DNA of 64,000 nucleotides from contig NZ_CACVCH010000013.1 in assembly GCF_902729425.1 (NCBI RefSeq), positions 62,001 to 126,000 on the forward strand, given 5' to 3'. Below, piece after piece: positions 1 through 7,780 of this stretch. The position numbers and the translations under genes were made by a program. Below the pieces are notes generated by a model that saw nothing but the letters and a program-made list of their open reading frames with translations, was not told the origin of the DNA and ran no database searches. Each line of letters opens with the position of its first letter. The first letter of the stretch is position 1. This DNA is from Magnetospirillum sp. SS-4. GTDB lineage: Bacteria > Pseudomonadota > Alphaproteobacteria > Rhodospirillales > Magnetospirillaceae.

Positions 1-806
1 CTGGGACGCCAGCGATTCGGCCGAGCCCTTGCCGACGTCGCCGAAGCCGGCGACCACGGCGACCTTGCCGGCCATCATCACGTCGGTGGCGCGGCGGATG
101 CCATCGACCAGCGATTCGCGGCAGCCGTACTTGTTGTCGAACTTGGACTTGGTGACCGAGTCGTTGACGTTGATGGCCGGCCACAGCAGGGTGCCCTTCT
201 TTTCCATCTCGTAGAGACGGTGGACGCCGGTGGTGGTCTCCTCGGTGACGCCGCGGATGGCGGTGCCGTTGCGGGTGTAGAAGGTCTTGTCGGTCTCCAG
301 GCGCTTCTTGATGGAGGCGAACAGGACGTCCTCTTCCTCGCAGGTCGGATTGGCGATCACCGAAATGTCCTTCTCGGCACGCATGCCGAGATGGATCAGC
401 AAGGTGGCGTCGCCGCCGTCGTCCAGGATCATGTTGGGGCAGCCGCCGTCGGCCCACTCGAAGATGCGATGTGTGTAGTCCCAGTACTCCACCAGCGATT
501 CACCCTTGTAGGCGAACACCGGGATGCCGGCCGCGGCGATGGCGGCGGCGGCGTGGTCCTGGGTCGAATAGATGTTGCACGACGCCCAGCGGATGTCGGC
601 GCCCAGGGCCGCCAAGGTCTCGATCAGCACGCCGGTCTGGATGGTCATGTGCAGGGAGCCGGCGATGCGGGCACCCTTCAGCGGCTGCGACGGCCCAAAT
701 TCCTGGCGGATCGCCATCAGGCCGGGCATCTCGATCTCGGCGATGGTCAGTTCCTTGCGGCCCCAATCGGCCAGCTTGATATCGGCAACGTGAAAGTCGG
801 TCATGA
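1..806 (-). CDS. ahcY: Adenosylhomocysteinase, N-terminal 268 residues (C-terminus beyond the window)
   Basis: Hydrolyses S-adenosylhomocysteine to homocysteine and adenosine in the cytosol, so it recycles the product of every SAM-dependent methylation. I translated the minus strand directly. The ATG at 804-806 opens [15 protein letters not shown], preceded by a purine-rich AGGGACG. Family segments follow in order: [58 protein letters not shown] and, at the window edge, the NAD-binding [15 protein letters not shown]. The frame is open to base 1, so about 200 C-terminal residues are missing. The upstream region carries a promoter with an embedded palindrome. Identity is very secure. Confidence 0.97.
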
Positions 807-870
807 TCGTCCCTTGGGCTATGAATGGCATGCTGCGCCGTATGTAGCAGCCTCCCGCCCAGAACGCAAT

Positions 871-898
871 ATCATATAAAGATATCTTTATGTATTAA
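871..898 (-). promoter_or_regulatory. Probable sigma-70 promoter of ahcY with embedded operator
   Basis: Read on the minus strand, TTAATA (893-898) and TATGAT (871-876) are 16 nt apart, a reasonable -35/-10 pair about 65 nt before the ahcY start. A perfect 16-bp palindrome, ATAAAGATATCTTTAT (876-891), fills the spacer and touches the -10. That is a classical position for a repressor. ArsR-family SAH-responsive regulators (SahR type) control SAM-cycle genes in proteobacteria. Assigning this site to such a regulator is inference. Confidence 0.6.
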
Positions 899-905
899 TG
901 TGAAA

Positions 906-2075
906 TCAGGCCAGGGTGGCGTTGAAGACCGTCTCCCACAGCGGCAGGCCAGGATCATCGGGATGACGCATGTAATGGGCGACGAATGCGGCATAGGCGG
1001 CGCGGTCGTGGTCCAGCAGGCCGGCCAAGGGGACGGATTCGGGATCGTCTTGCGATCGCGCCGGCGTTCCCAGGGCGCGGGCGATGCTGTCGACGGCGAT
1101 GGGGTACATGGAATGGCAGTTCAGCATGTCCTGGCTGGCGAACAGGCCGATGGGCTTGTTCAGGGCCGCCGCGATGCCGAGGGCGGTGCTCACATAGCCG
1201 AGAACGAGCCGGCTTTGGGCGATCAATTCGGCGGTGCGGCCGAACAGGACCCGCCGGCCGGGATAGGCGAAGGGCTTGTCGCCGTAATCGGCGCGGGGAT
1301 GGGCGGCGATCACCACCTCGAGGCCATATTCCGCCTCGATACGGCGAAACAGGCCCTCAAGCTGACGGTAATGCAATGCCGGATCCGGCGCCCGGTAGCC
1401 CATGGCGATGGTATCGGGATGGAAGGGCAGATACTGGTCGAGATAGACGGCCTGGGGCAGATCGGCCGCCGCCTCGGACGGCACGGCGCGCAGCAAGGTG
1501 TCGTAATCCCAGCTGTGGGTGGCGATGACCTTGGTGTCGGGGCCGACCAGATTGTTGCGGATCGAGGCCGCCGCCAGCGACCCGTGAACGACGTGGGCGG
1601 CGTGATGGATGCCGAGCAGGGGCGGCGGCATCCGGGTCAGAAGCGAGGTCAGGGGATCGAACGACCGCAACCGGCGGATCAGGGCGCCGAGGCGGCCCGT
1701 CTGCATGGATGGCGCCGTGAACGGTATGGGCTGGGGGGCCATGACCAGATAGGGGGCTCCGACCTTGCCCAGGGCATGAAAGACCGGCAGCACCAGACGA
1801 GACAGACCCGATGACGAAATTCCGGCGACCACCAGATCCGCCTTGCGGGCGATCCGGGCCAATTCCGGCAACTGGCGACGATGGGACAGCCGGCGAATGT
1901 CAAGGTCGGGAACGTCGGGACCGAACCGGACGGCGTTGTCCAGATTGGGGTGCAGCATCTCGCTGAGATCAAAAAGCGTCACCGAAAAGCCGCGGGCGAG
2001 GGCGATGTCGATGCCGAAGCGCTCCATGTCGCGCTTCGCCAGGGGCCGCTTCACGATGATGACGATGCGTTTCAT
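906..2075 (-). CDS. Putative surface-sugar transferase, GT-B-like, candidate nonulosonate transferase
   Basis: Encodes 389 residues from the ATG at 2073-2075. I prefer this start because AAAGG lies just upstream and the compact MKRIVIIVKRPLAKRD strand follows; an in-frame ATG at 2168 would add 31 poorly structured residues. I do not recognise a named family. The C-terminal half looks like a GT-B nucleotide-sugar domain: YLDQYLPFHPD near 211-221, an HP dipeptide in VVIAAHPRADY (259-260), and a Ser-Thr pair in GYVSTALGIAAALNKPIG (296-297). HP and S/T pairs of this kind are the CMP-binding motifs of bacterial sialyltransferases. The gene is divergent from neuC/B/D/A, which supports but does not prove transfer of the CMP-sugar made next door. 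Confidence 0.55.
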   Translation of the reverse strand: MKRIVIIVKRPLAKRDMERFGIDIALARGFSVTLFDLSEMLHPNLDNAVRFGPDVPDLDIRRLSHRRQLPELARIARKADLVVAGISSSGLSRLVLPVFHALGKVGAPYLVMAPQPIPFTAPSMQTGRLGALIRRLRSFDPLTSLLTRMPPPLLGIHHAAHVVHGSLAAASIRNNLVGPDTKVIATHSWDYDTLLRAVPSEAAADLPQAVYLDQYLPFHPDTIAMGYRAPDPALHYRQLEGLFRRIEAEYGLEVVIAAHPRADYGDKPFAYPGRRVLFGRTAELIAQSRLVLGYVSTALGIAAALNKPIGLFASQDMLNCHSMYPIAVDSIARALGTPARSQDDPESVPLAGLLDHDRAAYAAFVAHYMRHPDDPGLPLWETVFNATLA

Positions 2076-2235
2076 GGTGCCTTTGATCAGCATGCGAAAG
2101 GCGTCGGTTCTGGCAATTCCGGCCGGAATCGAAGCGTGCCCAGTACCAGTCGCCGGCTCCGGTGTCAACGTCCCCCACAGGCCTTCGCAGGGTCTTCCAC
2201 CGACCCGTCGCGTCTGATGGTTTACCCGCCCGACC

Positions 2236-3501
2236 GTGATGGATAGAGTGTTCCCCGGCCTGCGTCCACGCCATGCGCGGCATCAATCGGAGGTCCCTGC
2301 CCTGCCCTTTTCCCCGACACCGGCTCCGGCCCACCGCACCATCTGCGTGGTCACCGGCTCGCGCGCCGAATACGGTCTGCTGTTGCCGCTGATGAGGACG
2401 ATCGAGGCGGATTCGGCATTGGACCTGCGGCTGGTGGTAACCGGCAGCCATCTGTCGGCACGGTTCGGCGCCACCGCCGCCGCCATCGAGGCCGACGGCC
2501 TCGTCATCGACGCCCGCGTCGACCTGGAACTGGCCGGCGATTCCCCCCGGGAAACCGCCCGCGCCATGGCCCTGGGACTGACCGGCATGGCCGAGGCGTT
2601 CGAACGGCAGCGCCCCCACCTGGTGGTGGTGCTGGGCGACCGCTACGAGATTCTGGCCGCCGCCCAGGCGGCCATGCTGCTGCGGATTCCCATCGCCCAC
2701 ATTCATGGCGGCGAGGCCAGCGAGGGCGCCATGGACGAAGCCATCCGCCACGCGCTGACCAAGATGGCGCATCTGCATTTCGCCGCCGCCGAGCCCTATC
2801 GCCGCCGCATCGTCCAGATGGGAGAGCGGCCCGAGCGGGTCTTCACCGTCGGCGCCATGGCGCTGGACGCCTTGGCGGCGCTGCCGGCCATGCCGAGGGC
2901 CGAGCTGGAGCAAAGGCTTGGCCTGCCCGAAGGCGCTCCCTTCTTCCTGGTCACCTATCACCCCGTCACCCTGGAGAACGGCGATCCCGGCCACGCGATG
3001 GAGGCCCTGGCGGCGGCGCTGGACGCCTTTCCCGACCATCATGTCATCGCCACCGGCGTCAATGCCGATCCCGGCCACGATTCGGTGTCCCGCGTCATCG
3101 ACCGCTGGTGCAAGGCCCGCCCCGGCCGGGTGCGGGCGGCAACGTCGCTGGGCCTGTCGCTCTATGCCGCCGCCATGGACGCGGCGGCGGCGGTGGTGGG
3201 CAATTCGTCCAGCGGCATCATCGAGGCACCGTTCCTGAAAACCCCCACCGTCAACATCGGCCGCCGCCAGCAGGGCCGGCTGCGGGCCGCCTCGGTGATC
3301 GACTGCGCCGAGACCGAGGCCGATATCCGCGCCGCGCTGATCCGGGCGCTGGCCCCCGCCTTCCGCGCCGAGGCCGCCCGCGCGCCCTATCCGTTCGGCA
3401 CGCCCGGCGCCGCCGCCCGAATCGCCGAGGCGCTGCGAACCGTCCAACTGGACGGCCTGCTGATCAAGACATTCTTCGACCTGCCGGGAGACTGGGCATG
3501 A
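2236..3501 (+). CDS. neuC: Hydrolysing NDP-GlcNAc-type 2-epimerase (NeuC/LegG family)
   Basis: Releases NDP and inverts C2 of an NDP-HexNAc to give the ManNAc-type precursor of a nonulosonic acid. Signatures: VVTGSRAEYGLLLPL near the N-terminus, HIHGGEASEGAMDEAIRHAL, and GNSSSGIIEAP near the C-terminus. The most upstream ATG (2236) gives 421 residues, about 30-40 more than usual, and the extra N-terminus is proline-rich. A GGAGGT at 2290-2295 sits 6-7 nt before an in-frame CTG at 2302, which may be the true start. The stop overlaps the neuB start (ATGA). The substrate could be UDP-GlcNAc (sialic acid route) or a GDP-linked bacillosamine-type sugar (legionaminic route); the neighbouring PtmE-like gene favours the latter. 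Confidence 0.9.
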   Translation: MMDRVFPGLRPRHARHQSEVPALPFSPTPAPAHRTICVVTGSRAEYGLLLPLMRTIEADSALDLRLVVTGSHLSARFGATAAAIEADGLVIDARVDLELAGDSPRETARAMALGLTGMAEAFERQRPHLVVVLGDRYEILAAAQAAMLLRIPIAHIHGGEASEGAMDEAIRHALTKMAHLHFAAAEPYRRRIVQMGERPERVFTVGAMALDALAALPAMPRAELEQRLGLPEGAPFFLVTYHPVTLENGDPGHAMEALAAALDAFPDHHVIATGVNADPGHDSVSRVIDRWCKARPGRVRAATSLGLSLYAAAMDAAAAVVGNSSSGIIEAPFLKTPTVNIGRRQQGRLRAASVIDCAETEADIRAALIRALAPAFRAEAARAPYPFGTPGAAARIAEALRTVQLDGLLIKTFFDLPGDWA

Positions 3502-4586
3502 GCGTGCTGGTGATCGCCGAGGCCGGCGTCAATCACAACGGCGACCTCGACCGCGCCCTGGAACTGGTGGACGCCGCCGCCGACGCCGGGGCCGACGTGG
3601 TCAAGTTCCAGACGTTCAAGGCCGGCGCCATCGTCACCGACGCCGCCGGCAAGGCGGAGTATCAACAGCGGGCCACCGGCGCGAAAGAGAGCCAGCGCGA
3701 CATGCTGGCCCGGCTGGAACTGGACGAGGCGGCCCACCACGCCCTGCTGGAAGGCTGTCGCCGACGCGGCATCCGCTTTCTCTCGACGCCGTTCGATTTC
3801 CCCAGCCTGCGCCTGCTGACCGAGGGCCTGGGACTCGACACCATCAAGATCCCCTCGGGCGAGATCACCAACGCGCCCCTGATCCTGGCCGCGGCGCGGA
3901 CCAGGGCCAGGATCATCCTGTCCACCGGCGCCAGCACACTGGACGAGGTGGAGCAGGCGCTGGGCGTCCTGGCCTTCGGCTACACCCAACCGCCCGACGC
4001 GATGCCGGGGATCGAGGCGTTCCGCGCCGTCCATGCCGGCGAGGCCGGCCGCGCCGCCCTGTCGGCGCATGTGCGCCTGATGCATTGCACCAGCGAGTAT
4101 CCGGCCCCCTATGCCGAGGTCAATCTGCGCGCCATGGATACGCTGCGCCGGGCCTTCGGCCTGCCGGTGGGACTGTCGGACCATACCGAGGGCATCGCCG
4201 TGGCCATCGCCGCCGTCGCCATGGGCGCCGATTCGATCGAGAAGCATTTCACCCTCGACAAATCGCTGCCCGGCCCCGACCATCGCATGTCGCTGGATCC
4301 CGCCGAGTTGGCGGCCCTGGTCGCCGGCATCCGGCAGGTGGAGGCGGCGCTGGGGGACGGCCGCAAGCAGCCGGGTCCGGCCGAATTGCGCAACCGTCCG
4401 GTCATCCGCAAGGCGCTGGTGGCGGCCCGGCCCATCGCCAGGGGCGCCGTGATCGGCCCCGACGACGTGACCGCCAAGCGGATTTCAGCCGAGGGGATGT
4501 CGCCGATGCTATGGTGGAGCCTGGTGGGCAGTGTCGCCCGCCGCGACTTCACTCCGGACCAGCCGCTGGAGATGGAGCCGTCATGA
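3498..4586 (+). CDS. neuB: Nonulosonic acid synthase (NeuB/LegI family)
   Basis: Condenses phosphoenolpyruvate with a ManNAc-type aldose to form a nine-carbon 2-keto acid. The protein has 362 residues, normal for the family. The NeuB barrel opens with VIAEAGVNHNGDL and continues with VKFQTFKAG, FLSTPFDFPS, IKIPSGEITN, LMHCTSEYP and GADSIEKHFTLDKSLPGPDH, which carries the conserved metal and phosphate ligands. A C-terminal SAF (antifreeze-like) domain starts around RNRPVIRKALVAARPI, as in true synthases. Start ATG overlaps the neuC stop by 4 nt and the stop overlaps the neuD start, so the three genes are translationally coupled. Sequence alone does not separate Neu5Ac, legionaminate and pseudaminate synthases. 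Confidence 0.93.
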   Translation: MSVLVIAEAGVNHNGDLDRALELVDAAADAGADVVKFQTFKAGAIVTDAAGKAEYQQRATGAKESQRDMLARLELDEAAHHALLEGCRRRGIRFLSTPFDFPSLRLLTEGLGLDTIKIPSGEITNAPLILAAARTRARIILSTGASTLDEVEQALGVLAFGYTQPPDAMPGIEAFRAVHAGEAGRAALSAHVRLMHCTSEYPAPYAEVNLRAMDTLRRAFGLPVGLSDHTEGIAVAIAAVAMGADSIEKHFTLDKSLPGPDHRMSLDPAELAALVAGIRQVEAALGDGRKQPGPAELRNRPVIRKALVAARPIARGAVIGPDDVTAKRISAEGMSPMLWWSLVGSVARRDFTPDQPLEMEPS

Positions 4587-5206
4587 GCACCATCGTCATC
4601 GTCGGAGCCGGCGGTCACGGCAAGGTGCTGGCCGATGCCCTGCTGGCGCGGGGCGAGGCGGTGGCCGGCTTTGTCGACGCCGATTCCCGATTGCACGGCC
4701 AGACCGTGCTGGGCCTGCCGGTGCTGGGCGGCGACGACCGCATCCTGCCGGGCTGGCTGCTGGTCAACGGCATCGGCTCGGTCGCCGACCCAGGCCTGCG
4801 GATGCGGGTGGAGCGGAGCTTCGGCCAACGCGGCTTTTGCTTCCTCACCGTCATTCATCCGGCGGCATCGGTGGCGCGGGGGGTTTCGTCGGGCGAGGGC
4901 TGCCAGATCATGGCCGGCGCCGTGATTCAGGCCGACGCGACGCTGGGGCGCGGCGTCATCGTCAATACCCGCGCCTCGGTGGATCACGACTGCCGCCTGG
5001 GCGATTTCGTTCATATCGCGCCCGGCGCGACCCTGTCGGGAGGCGTCGACGTGGGCGAGGCCAGCCATATCGGCACCGGCGCGGTGGTGGTCGAGGGCGT
5101 GCGCATCGGCCGCGGCTGCCTGGTGGCGGCCGGAGCGGTGGTGGTCCGGGAGGTGCCCGACGGCGCCAGGGTGGCCGGACTTCCCGCCAGGGCGATGACG
5201 CCATGA
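4583..5206 (+). CDS. neuD: NeuD/PglD-like sugar O- or N-acyltransferase
   Basis: A 207-residue acetyl-CoA-dependent acyltransferase. The N-terminal Rossmann-like sugar-binding domain starts with IVIVGAGGHGKVLADALL. The rest is a left-handed beta-helix of hexapeptide repeats (HPAASVARGVSSGEG, VNTRASVDHDCRLGD, HIGTGAVVVEGVRIG). The His in SVDHDC is the usual catalytic base of PglD/NeuD enzymes. Such proteins either O-acetylate sialic acid or N-acetylate the 4-amino group of bacillosamine-type intermediates; in a legionaminic pathway this one would fit the LegH step (inference). It overlaps both neighbours by 4 nt (ATGA). Confidence 0.88.
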   Translation: MSTIVIVGAGGHGKVLADALLARGEAVAGFVDADSRLHGQTVLGLPVLGGDDRILPGWLLVNGIGSVADPGLRMRVERSFGQRGFCFLTVIHPAASVARGVSSGEGCQIMAGAVIQADATLGRGVIVNTRASVDHDCRLGDFVHIAPGATLSGGVDVGEASHIGTGAVVVEGVRIGRGCLVAAGAVVVREVPDGARVAGLPARAMTP

Positions 5207-5895
5207 TCGACGGCCTGTCGGTCCTGGCCCTGATCACCGCGCGCGGCGGCTCCAAGGGCCTGCCGGGCAAGAACGTCCGCCCGCTGGGTGGCAAGCCGCT
5301 GGTGGCCTGGAGCGTCGAGCAGGCCAGGACGGCGACGCTGGTCGACCGGGTGGTGATCTCGTCCGACGACGCCGCCATCATCGACGCGGCGGTAACGGCG
5401 GGGGCCGAGGCTCCGTTCGTGCGCCCGGCCGCGCTGGCCGACGATTCGGCGTCCTCGGCCGACGCGGTCCGCCACGCCCTGGGCGCGCTGGACCGGACCT
5501 ACGACCTGCTGGCGCTGTTGCAGCCGACATCGCCATTGCGCCTCGCCGCCGACGTCGACGCCTGCATCCGCAAGGTGGCGGAAACGGGCGCGCCATCCTG
5601 CGTCGGCGTCACTCCGGCGGCCAAGCCGCCCTGGTGGATGCAGACCATGGACGAGCATTGCCGGCTGTCGCCGCTGCTGCCGCCCATCCAGGGGGGCCGG
5701 CGCCAGGACCTGCCGGTGGTCTATGTCCCCAACGGCGCCGTCTACGTGGTGCGGGTGCCGTGGTTCCTGGAACACGGCGCCTTTCTGGGCGAGGGCAGCC
5801 TCGGCTACGTCATGCCGGCGGAGCGGTCGGTCGACATCGACTCCCTGCTGGATTTCCGGCTGGCCGAGGCGGTGCTGGCGGATTCGAAGACTTGA
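5203..5895 (+). CDS. neuA: CMP-nonulosonate cytidylyltransferase (NeuA/LegF family)
   Basis: Activates the nine-carbon acid with CTP to give the CMP-sugar donor. The 230-residue protein has the nucleotide-binding signature ITARGGSKGLPGKNVR, the substrate loop LLQPTSPLR, YVPNGAVYVV, and a C-terminal metal-binding VDIDSLLDFRLAE. The length matches single-domain CMP-Neu5Ac/CMP-Leg synthetases with no fused esterase. The start overlaps the neuD stop, which ends a coupled C-B-D-A block. A different gene at 63.4 kb encodes a second, KdsB-like cytidylyltransferase, so the window holds activation steps for two acidic sugars. Confidence 0.93.
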   Translation: MIDGLSVLALITARGGSKGLPGKNVRPLGGKPLVAWSVEQARTATLVDRVVISSDDAAIIDAAVTAGAEAPFVRPAALADDSASSADAVRHALGALDRTYDLLALLQPTSPLRLAADVDACIRKVAETGAPSCVGVTPAAKPPWWMQTMDEHCRLSPLLPPIQGGRRQDLPVVYVPNGAVYVVRVPWFLEHGAFLGEGSLGYVMPAERSVDIDSLLDFRLAEAVLADSKT

Positions 5896-5945
5896 TGCCT
5901 CCTGGCACATGGTCTACCAGAGGATAGACGGAGGAGACGAATACC

Positions 5946-6833
5946 GTGGAACAGCAGGAACAGACTAGGAATTATTTCCGGGCCGCCGCCGATGACTGGC
6001 AAGCCAAGGCCACCGGCTATTCCGGTCGCTACAGCCTGATTGATGACCGCAACCGTGCTGCCCTGGCGGTAGCCGGGTCCATGACGGGTACCCGGAGGTT
6101 TCTCGATGTCGGCTGCGGCACAGGCCAATTGGTGATTGCCGCCGCACGAAACGGCCTGTTAGCCGAAGGCATCGATTTTGCCGATGAGATGATCGGCCAG
6201 TGCGAGATCAACCGCCAGGAAGCCGACGTAACCGCGACGTTTAGCGCCGGATCCGTCTTCGAAACCGAGTTCGAAGACTCCGCCTATGACATCATCAGCG
6301 CCCAGGGACTGATCGAGTACTTCTCTCCCGAGCAGATGACCGACTTCTTCCGGCGTTGCCATCGCATGCTGAAGCCAGGCGGCGCCTTGGCGGTGGGATC
6401 GCGCAACCGCCTGTTCAACGCGGTGTCCCTGAACGATTTCACCCGCATTGAAGCTGAATTAGGCACTCTGAACGCATTGGTCGCCGAAGCGATCACACTT
6501 CATGGCAGCGCTACTCAGGAAGAGGCCTTTCTGGCACTGCGTCGTCACGAGCGCATCGACCCTCAGCCAAACACTCATCCCGTAACCGGCATTCCGGTCG
6601 ATTCCCGCTATCAGTACTCCCCGGCGGATCTGATCTATCGCCTGCGTCAATGCGGCTTTTCTCCATCCACGCTGTATCCGGTCCATCTCCACGCCCTGCC
6701 CCTGGCGATGAAGGCTGAAAATCCTGACCTTCATTCCCAGTTCGCCCATGTCCTGTCCGACCTGACCATGCGCGATCAACGAGTGGTGCCCTATAGCTCC
6801 ACCTTTGTCCTGGACGTCAGGAAGGAGTGCTGA
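5946..6833 (+). CDS. SAM-dependent methyltransferase, class I
   Basis: A 295-residue methyltransferase. The start is GTG at 5946 with GAGGAG at 5931-5936. The SAM site is FLDVGCGTGQLVIAAA (motif I), followed by GIDFADEMIG and, at motif II/III, YDIISAQGLIEYF and HRMLKPGGALAVGSRNR. The sequence after residue 170 is not a standard part of the fold and probably forms the acceptor site. The gene starts 50 nt after neuA and its stop shares a base with the following deacetylase (TGATG). A sugar or lipid-linked glycan acceptor is likely from context, but the actual substrate cannot be read from the sequence. Codon use is less GC-biased than in the neu genes before it. Confidence 0.85.
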   Translation: MEQQEQTRNYFRAAADDWQAKATGYSGRYSLIDDRNRAALAVAGSMTGTRRFLDVGCGTGQLVIAAARNGLLAEGIDFADEMIGQCEINRQEADVTATFSAGSVFETEFEDSAYDIISAQGLIEYFSPEQMTDFFRRCHRMLKPGGALAVGSRNRLFNAVSLNDFTRIEAELGTLNALVAEAITLHGSATQEEAFLALRRHERIDPQPNTHPVTGIPVDSRYQYSPADLIYRLRQCGFSPSTLYPVHLHALPLAMKAENPDLHSQFAHVLSDLTMRDQRVVPYSSTFVLDVRKEC

Positions 6834-7768
6834 TGCCGCTCACCATCGTCATGTACCATTACGTCCGCGATCTTGAGCGGTCGCGCTTTCCCGCCATCAA
6901 GGGCCGGACCCTGGCGGACTTCCGACGCCAACTCGACCATATTGCCAAGGCCTATCGAGTTGTGAGGGTGGACGAGGTGGTGGCTGCGTTGAAGGGCGAG
7001 ACCACCCTGCCCGATAATGCCGCGTGGCTGACTTTCGACGATGGCTACCTTGACCATTACACTAATGTTTTTCCACTGCTGTATGAGCGTGGCTGGCAAG
7101 GATCATTCTTTCCACCGGTAAAGACAATACGGGAAAGAGACCTGCTAGATGTTAACAAGATTCATTACATCTTGGCCGCAAGCAAAAATACTACACTCAT
7201 AATCGATATGATTAGAGACTTCATTGACCAGAACCAAGAAAATGGTCGTTTTGACGATTATTGGAGTGAACTCGCGCATCCATCTAGATTCGACCCTGCT
7301 GATGTTATATTTATCAAGAGGCTCCTGCAGCATCGCCTTCCTGAAACTATCCGAAACCAGCTGACGCAATCGCTATTCAGCCATTTCGTATCCGAGGACA
7401 CCAAGGCCTTTGCATCAGAACTTTACATGACCGAGGATCAATTGCGGACCATGATTGGCTGCGGCATGTACGTGGGCAGTCACGGCGCGGGTCACTACTG
7501 GCTCGATCGCCTGCCGGCCGAACGCCAGGCGATCGAGATCGACGCCTCACTAGGCTTCCTGGCCGAGCTGGGAGCCCCCACCACTGATTGGGTGATGTGC
7601 TATCCTTACGGCGCCCATAACGGCGACACCAGATCGTTGCTGGGTATGCGCGGATGCGCCGCAGCGCTGACCACCCAGGCGGCAGTGGCCCACATTGGCG
7701 AACACTCGCCCCTGGCATTACCGCGTCTGGACACCAACGACCTGCCCCCATCGCGCCAGATCGCCTGA
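6833..7768 (+). CDS. Polysaccharide deacetylase (NodB homology domain)
   Basis: A 311-residue carbohydrate esterase family 4-type protein, predicted to remove N- or O-acetyl groups from a glycan. The first motif, LTFDDGYLDHY, has the Asp-Asp catalytic base and metal ligand. The metal-binding HxxxH-type motif corresponds to GSHGAGHYWLD, and YPYGAHN is the downstream conserved Tyr-Pro-Tyr-Gly. I chose the ATG at 6833 because GGAAGGAG precedes it by a few bases and it is coupled to the preceding stop. No signal peptide is evident, so it may act in the cytosol on an intermediate. Bases about 7100-7370 are conspicuously AT-rich and encode an unusual insert between the two catalytic motifs. Confidence 0.88.
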   Translation: MPLTIVMYHYVRDLERSRFPAIKGRTLADFRRQLDHIAKAYRVVRVDEVVAALKGETTLPDNAAWLTFDDGYLDHYTNVFPLLYERGWQGSFFPPVKTIRERDLLDVNKIHYILAASKNTTLIIDMIRDFIDQNQENGRFDDYWSELAHPSRFDPADVIFIKRLLQHRLPETIRNQLTQSLFSHFVSEDTKAFASELYMTEDQLRTMIGCGMYVGSHGAGHYWLDRLPAERQAIEIDASLGFLAELGAPTTDWVMCYPYGAHNGDTRSLLGMRGCAAALTTQAAVAHIGEHSPLALPRLDTNDLPPSRQIA

Positions 7769-7780
7769 GAGAGCCCGCCC

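Noticed and set aside
220-879. 219-residue open frame on the plus strand
   Set aside because: It is antisense to ahcY, whose translation matches the family from end to end. The plus-strand product is Gly/Val/Asp-rich with no domain.
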